Source of the DNA: Sphingomonas sp.
GTDB lineage: Bacteria; Pseudomonadota; Alphaproteobacteria; Sphingomonadales; Sphingomonadaceae
Length of the DNA stretch: 8,124 nt
Direction: 5' to 3'
Assembly: GCA_021154945.1 (NCBI GenBank)
Contig: JAJNQF010000067.1
Location: 1 to 8,124, forward strand
Under the pieces are notes generated by a model, which was not told the DNA's origin, did not search any database, and was given only the letters and a program-made list of their open reading frames with translations. The position numbers and the translations under genes were made by a program. This document shows, one piece after another, positions 6,525-8,124 of the stretch (the stretch's first letter is position 1; each line of letters begins with the position of its first letter).

Positions 6525-7475
6525 TCAGGCCTTCGCTTCTTCGAACACGGCGCCGATGGTGCGTTCGACCAACGGCAGCTTGAACGCGTTCTGTGATGTG
6601 GTGCGGGCGCCGGCGAGAACGGCCGACGCGGTTGCCTTGGCGCCGTTCGGCATCTGCGCCTCGGCGGCTTCGACGCGCCAGGGCTTATGGGCGAGGCCCC
6701 CGAAGGCGAGACGCCCACGACCACCCGGCTGGATCACGGCCGCAACCGAAATCAGCGCGAACGCATAGGACGCACGGTCGCGCACCTTCTGGTAGATGTG
6801 CGTGCCGCCGATCGGCTTGGGCAGGGTGACCGCGGTGATCAACTCGCCGGGCGCAAGCGACGTCTCGACGTTCGGCGTAGCGCCGGGAAGGCGGTGGAAC
6901 TCGGCGATCGGGATCGTCCGCGTCTCGCCGGAGGCATTCACCGTCTCGACGGTCGCATCGAGCACGCGCATCGCCACGGCCATGTCGCTCGGATGCGTGG
7001 CGATGCATGCCTCGCTCGTGCCCATGATAGCCAAGTTGCGATTGAAACCGCCGATCGCCGCGCAGCCGCTGCCGGGCTGACGCTTGTTGCAGGGCTTGGT
7101 GGTGTCGTAGAAATACGGGCACCGCGTCCGCTGGAGCAGATTGCCCGCGGTCGTCGCCTTGTTGCGGAGCTGGCCAGACGCGCCGGACACTAGCGCTCGG
7201 CTCAACACGCCATAATCCTTCCGCACGCGCGCGTCGGCAGCGAGATCGGTGTTGCGGACCAGCGCGCCGACGCGGAGACCGCCCTCGGAGGTGGGCGTGA
7301 TCTTGTCGAGGCCCAGGCCGTTGACGTCGATCAGATGCTGCGGCGTCTCGATCTGAAGCTTCATCAGGTCGAGCAGGTTGGTCCCGCCCGCGATGAACTT
7401 CGCGCCCGGCGTGCGAACCGCGGCGCTGGCGGCTTCCTTCGCCGACGTCGCCCGCTCGTAGGTGAAGGCCTTCAT
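6525..7475 (-). CDS. paoB: Aldehyde oxidoreductase, FAD and [4Fe-4S] subunit PaoB
   Basis: This 316-residue middle subunit (318 in E. coli) passes electrons from the iron-sulfur subunit to FAD and on to the acceptor. The FAD-binding loop is KFIAGGTNLLDLMK (26-39), and TTAGNLLQRTRCPYFYD (108-124) continues the flavin site. Four cysteines, at 119, 129, 138 and 157, lie in the inserted segment that in PaoB holds an additional [4Fe-4S] cluster. Ordinary CO dehydrogenase-type flavin subunits lack this insert, which strongly favours PaoB over CoxM-like or nicotinate-dehydrogenase-like relatives. The C-terminal CO dehydrogenase flavoprotein domain covers about 220-314. The frame is open further upstream, but the ATG at 7475 overlaps the paoA stop as ATGA and has GGAG eight bases before it. 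That indicates translational coupling and a matched subunit ratio. Confidence 0.93.
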   Translation of the reverse strand: MKAFTYERATSAKEAASAAVRTPGAKFIAGGTNLLDLMKLQIETPQHLIDVNGLGLDKITPTSEGGLRVGALVRNTDLAADARVRKDYGVLSRALVSGASGQLRNKATTAGNLLQRTRCPYFYDTTKPCNKRQPGSGCAAIGGFNRNLAIMGTSEACIATHPSDMAVAMRVLDATVETVNASGETRTIPIAEFHRLPGATPNVETSLAPGELITAVTLPKPIGGTHIYQKVRDRASYAFALISVAAVIQPGGRGRLAFGGLAHKPWRVEAAEAQMPNGAKATASAVLAGARTTSQNAFKLPLVERTIGAVFEEAKA

Positions 7476-8124
7476 GCCGTGCGCTCCGTACCGGCGACGT
7501 CGTGGATCGCGTCGATGATGTTCGAATAGGCGCCGCAGCGGCAAATGTTGCCGCTCATCCGCTCGCGAAGCTCGTCGGTGGTGACGGTCGGCTGAGCAGC
7601 GATATCGCCGGTGACGTGGCTGGGGATGCCGGCCTTGATCTCGCCGAGCGTGGCGACTGCGGAGCAGATCTGGCCGGGCGTGCAGTATCCGCACTGATAG
7701 CCGTCATGCTTGACGAACGCCGCCTGCATCGCGTGCAGTTTCTCGGGCGTGCCGAGGCCTTCGATCGTGGTAATCTCCTCGCCTTCGTGCATGACCGCGA
7801 GCGTCAGGCAGCTGTTGATCCGGCGACCTTCGACGATCACCGTGCACGCACCGCACTGGCCGTGATCGCAGCCCTTCTTCGTGCCGCTGAGCTTCAAATT
7901 CTCACGCAGCGCGTCGAGCAACGTAGTGCGGGTGTCGACGTTCAGCTTCGTCGTACGGCCATTGACCTTGAGCGTGACCGGCATGGTCGGCGGGGCTGGT
8001 TGGGTCGTCCCCTGTGCCTCGTCCTGCGTCTGGGCCTGCGCGACGGGTGCGGCTGCCAAGGTGGCCGACGCGACGCCGCCGGCGATCACGCCACGGCGCG
8101 ACACCGGAAAAGTTTCATCGTGAT
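7472..8124 (-). CDS. paoA: Aldehyde oxidoreductase, 2x[2Fe-2S] subunit PaoA with Tat signal (5' end outside window)
   Basis: This is the small electron-transfer subunit. Counting from an in-frame GTG at 8104, the plant-type ferredoxin cluster is ligated by Cys79, Cys84, Cys87 and Cys99 (GCDHGQCGACTV, then NSCL). The second cluster is ligated by Cys138, Cys141, Cys188 and Cys190 (QCGYCTPGQIC and GNICRCGAY). The N terminus is a twin-arginine signal: VSRRGVIAGG, a hydrophobic stretch and an AQAQ cleavage region, followed by a Pro/Gln-rich linker before the ferredoxin domain. The GTG is probably not the true start. The frame stays open to the window edge, adding HDETFP before the Tat motif, so the real start lies beyond 8124. 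E. coli PaoA has about 229 residues and is also Tat-exported, placing the complex in the periplasm. The stop overlaps the paoB start. Confidence 0.93.
   Translation of the reverse strand, partial: HDETFPVSRRGVIAGGVASATLAAAPVAQAQTQDEAQGTTQPAPPTMPVTLKVNGRTTKLNVDTRTTLLDALRENLKLSGTKKGCDHGQCGACTVIVEGRRINSCLTLAVMHEGEEITTIEGLGTPEKLHAMQAAFVKHDGYQCGYCTPGQICSAVATLGEIKAGIPSHVTGDIAAQPTVTTDELRERMSGNICRCGAYSNIIDAIHDVAGTERTA

Noticed and set aside
4525..6768. A 747-codon open frame on the + strand opposite paoC and the end of paoB.
   Set aside because: It is antisense to two confidently identified genes and its translation is Arg/Gly/Ala/His-rich with no recognisable motif. Long antisense frames are expected where GC-rich codon bias suppresses stops on the opposite strand.
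7476..7694. A 73-residue N-terminal extension of paoB starting at 7694.
   Set aside because: It would overlap paoA in another frame and is Arg/His-rich. The ATGA overlap at 7472-7475 with a ribosome site is the natural start.
1..8124. Mobile elements, CRISPR arrays, tRNA or rRNA genes, and toxin-antitoxin or phage genes.
   Set aside because: I found no transposase or integrase motifs, no regularly spaced repeats, no RNA-gene signatures and no abrupt change of base composition.

Overview
The window is GC-rich and densely coded. It looks like chromosomal DNA of an alphaproteobacterium, most likely a sphingomonad. That assignment rests on base composition, protein style and gene content, not on a marker gene, so it is tentative. 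I see seven genes: five complete, and one cut by each window edge. There are no RNA genes, insertion sequences, CRISPR arrays or phage genes.

Left part (1-1860, + strand): the last 25 codons of an outer-membrane beta-barrel protein are followed 49 bp later by an MFS permease of the metabolite:H+ symporter type. Together they look like an outer- plus inner-membrane uptake pair. The permease carries an extra block of about 115 residues in a periplasmic loop. A strong hairpin closes this unit.

Middle (1890-4320): two minus-strand genes, a beta-class glutathione S-transferase and a class II aldolase/adducin-fold protein, each end in their own hairpin. They therefore look like separate transcription units. 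A Crp/Fnr-type regulator is transcribed divergently from the aldolase-like gene. Their shared 97-bp gap holds a Crp-family-like palindrome, TGTCG-N6-TGACA. The regulator lacks the usual cAMP-contacting Arg-Ser/Thr pair and has no FNR cysteine cluster.

Right part (4327-8124, - strand): a tightly packed operon encodes a molybdenum-containing aldehyde oxidoreductase of the PaoABC (YagTSR) type. In order of transcription these are a Tat-exported 2x[2Fe-2S] subunit (its start lies outside the window), an FAD subunit with the four extra cysteines of the PaoB [4Fe-4S] cluster, and the Mo-cofactor subunit. The catalytic Glu and active-site Arg are both recognisable in the last. The operon converges on the regulator gene at a hairpin, and no paoD-like maturation gene follows paoC.

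The apparent theme is oxidative and electrophile metabolism: periplasmic aldehyde oxidation, glutathione conjugation and uptake of a small organic solute. Only the three pao genes certainly act together. I do not see evidence of a wholly new system. The most unusual points are the permease insertion, the divergent operator with its non-canonical regulator, and the active-site difference in the aldolase-like protein.
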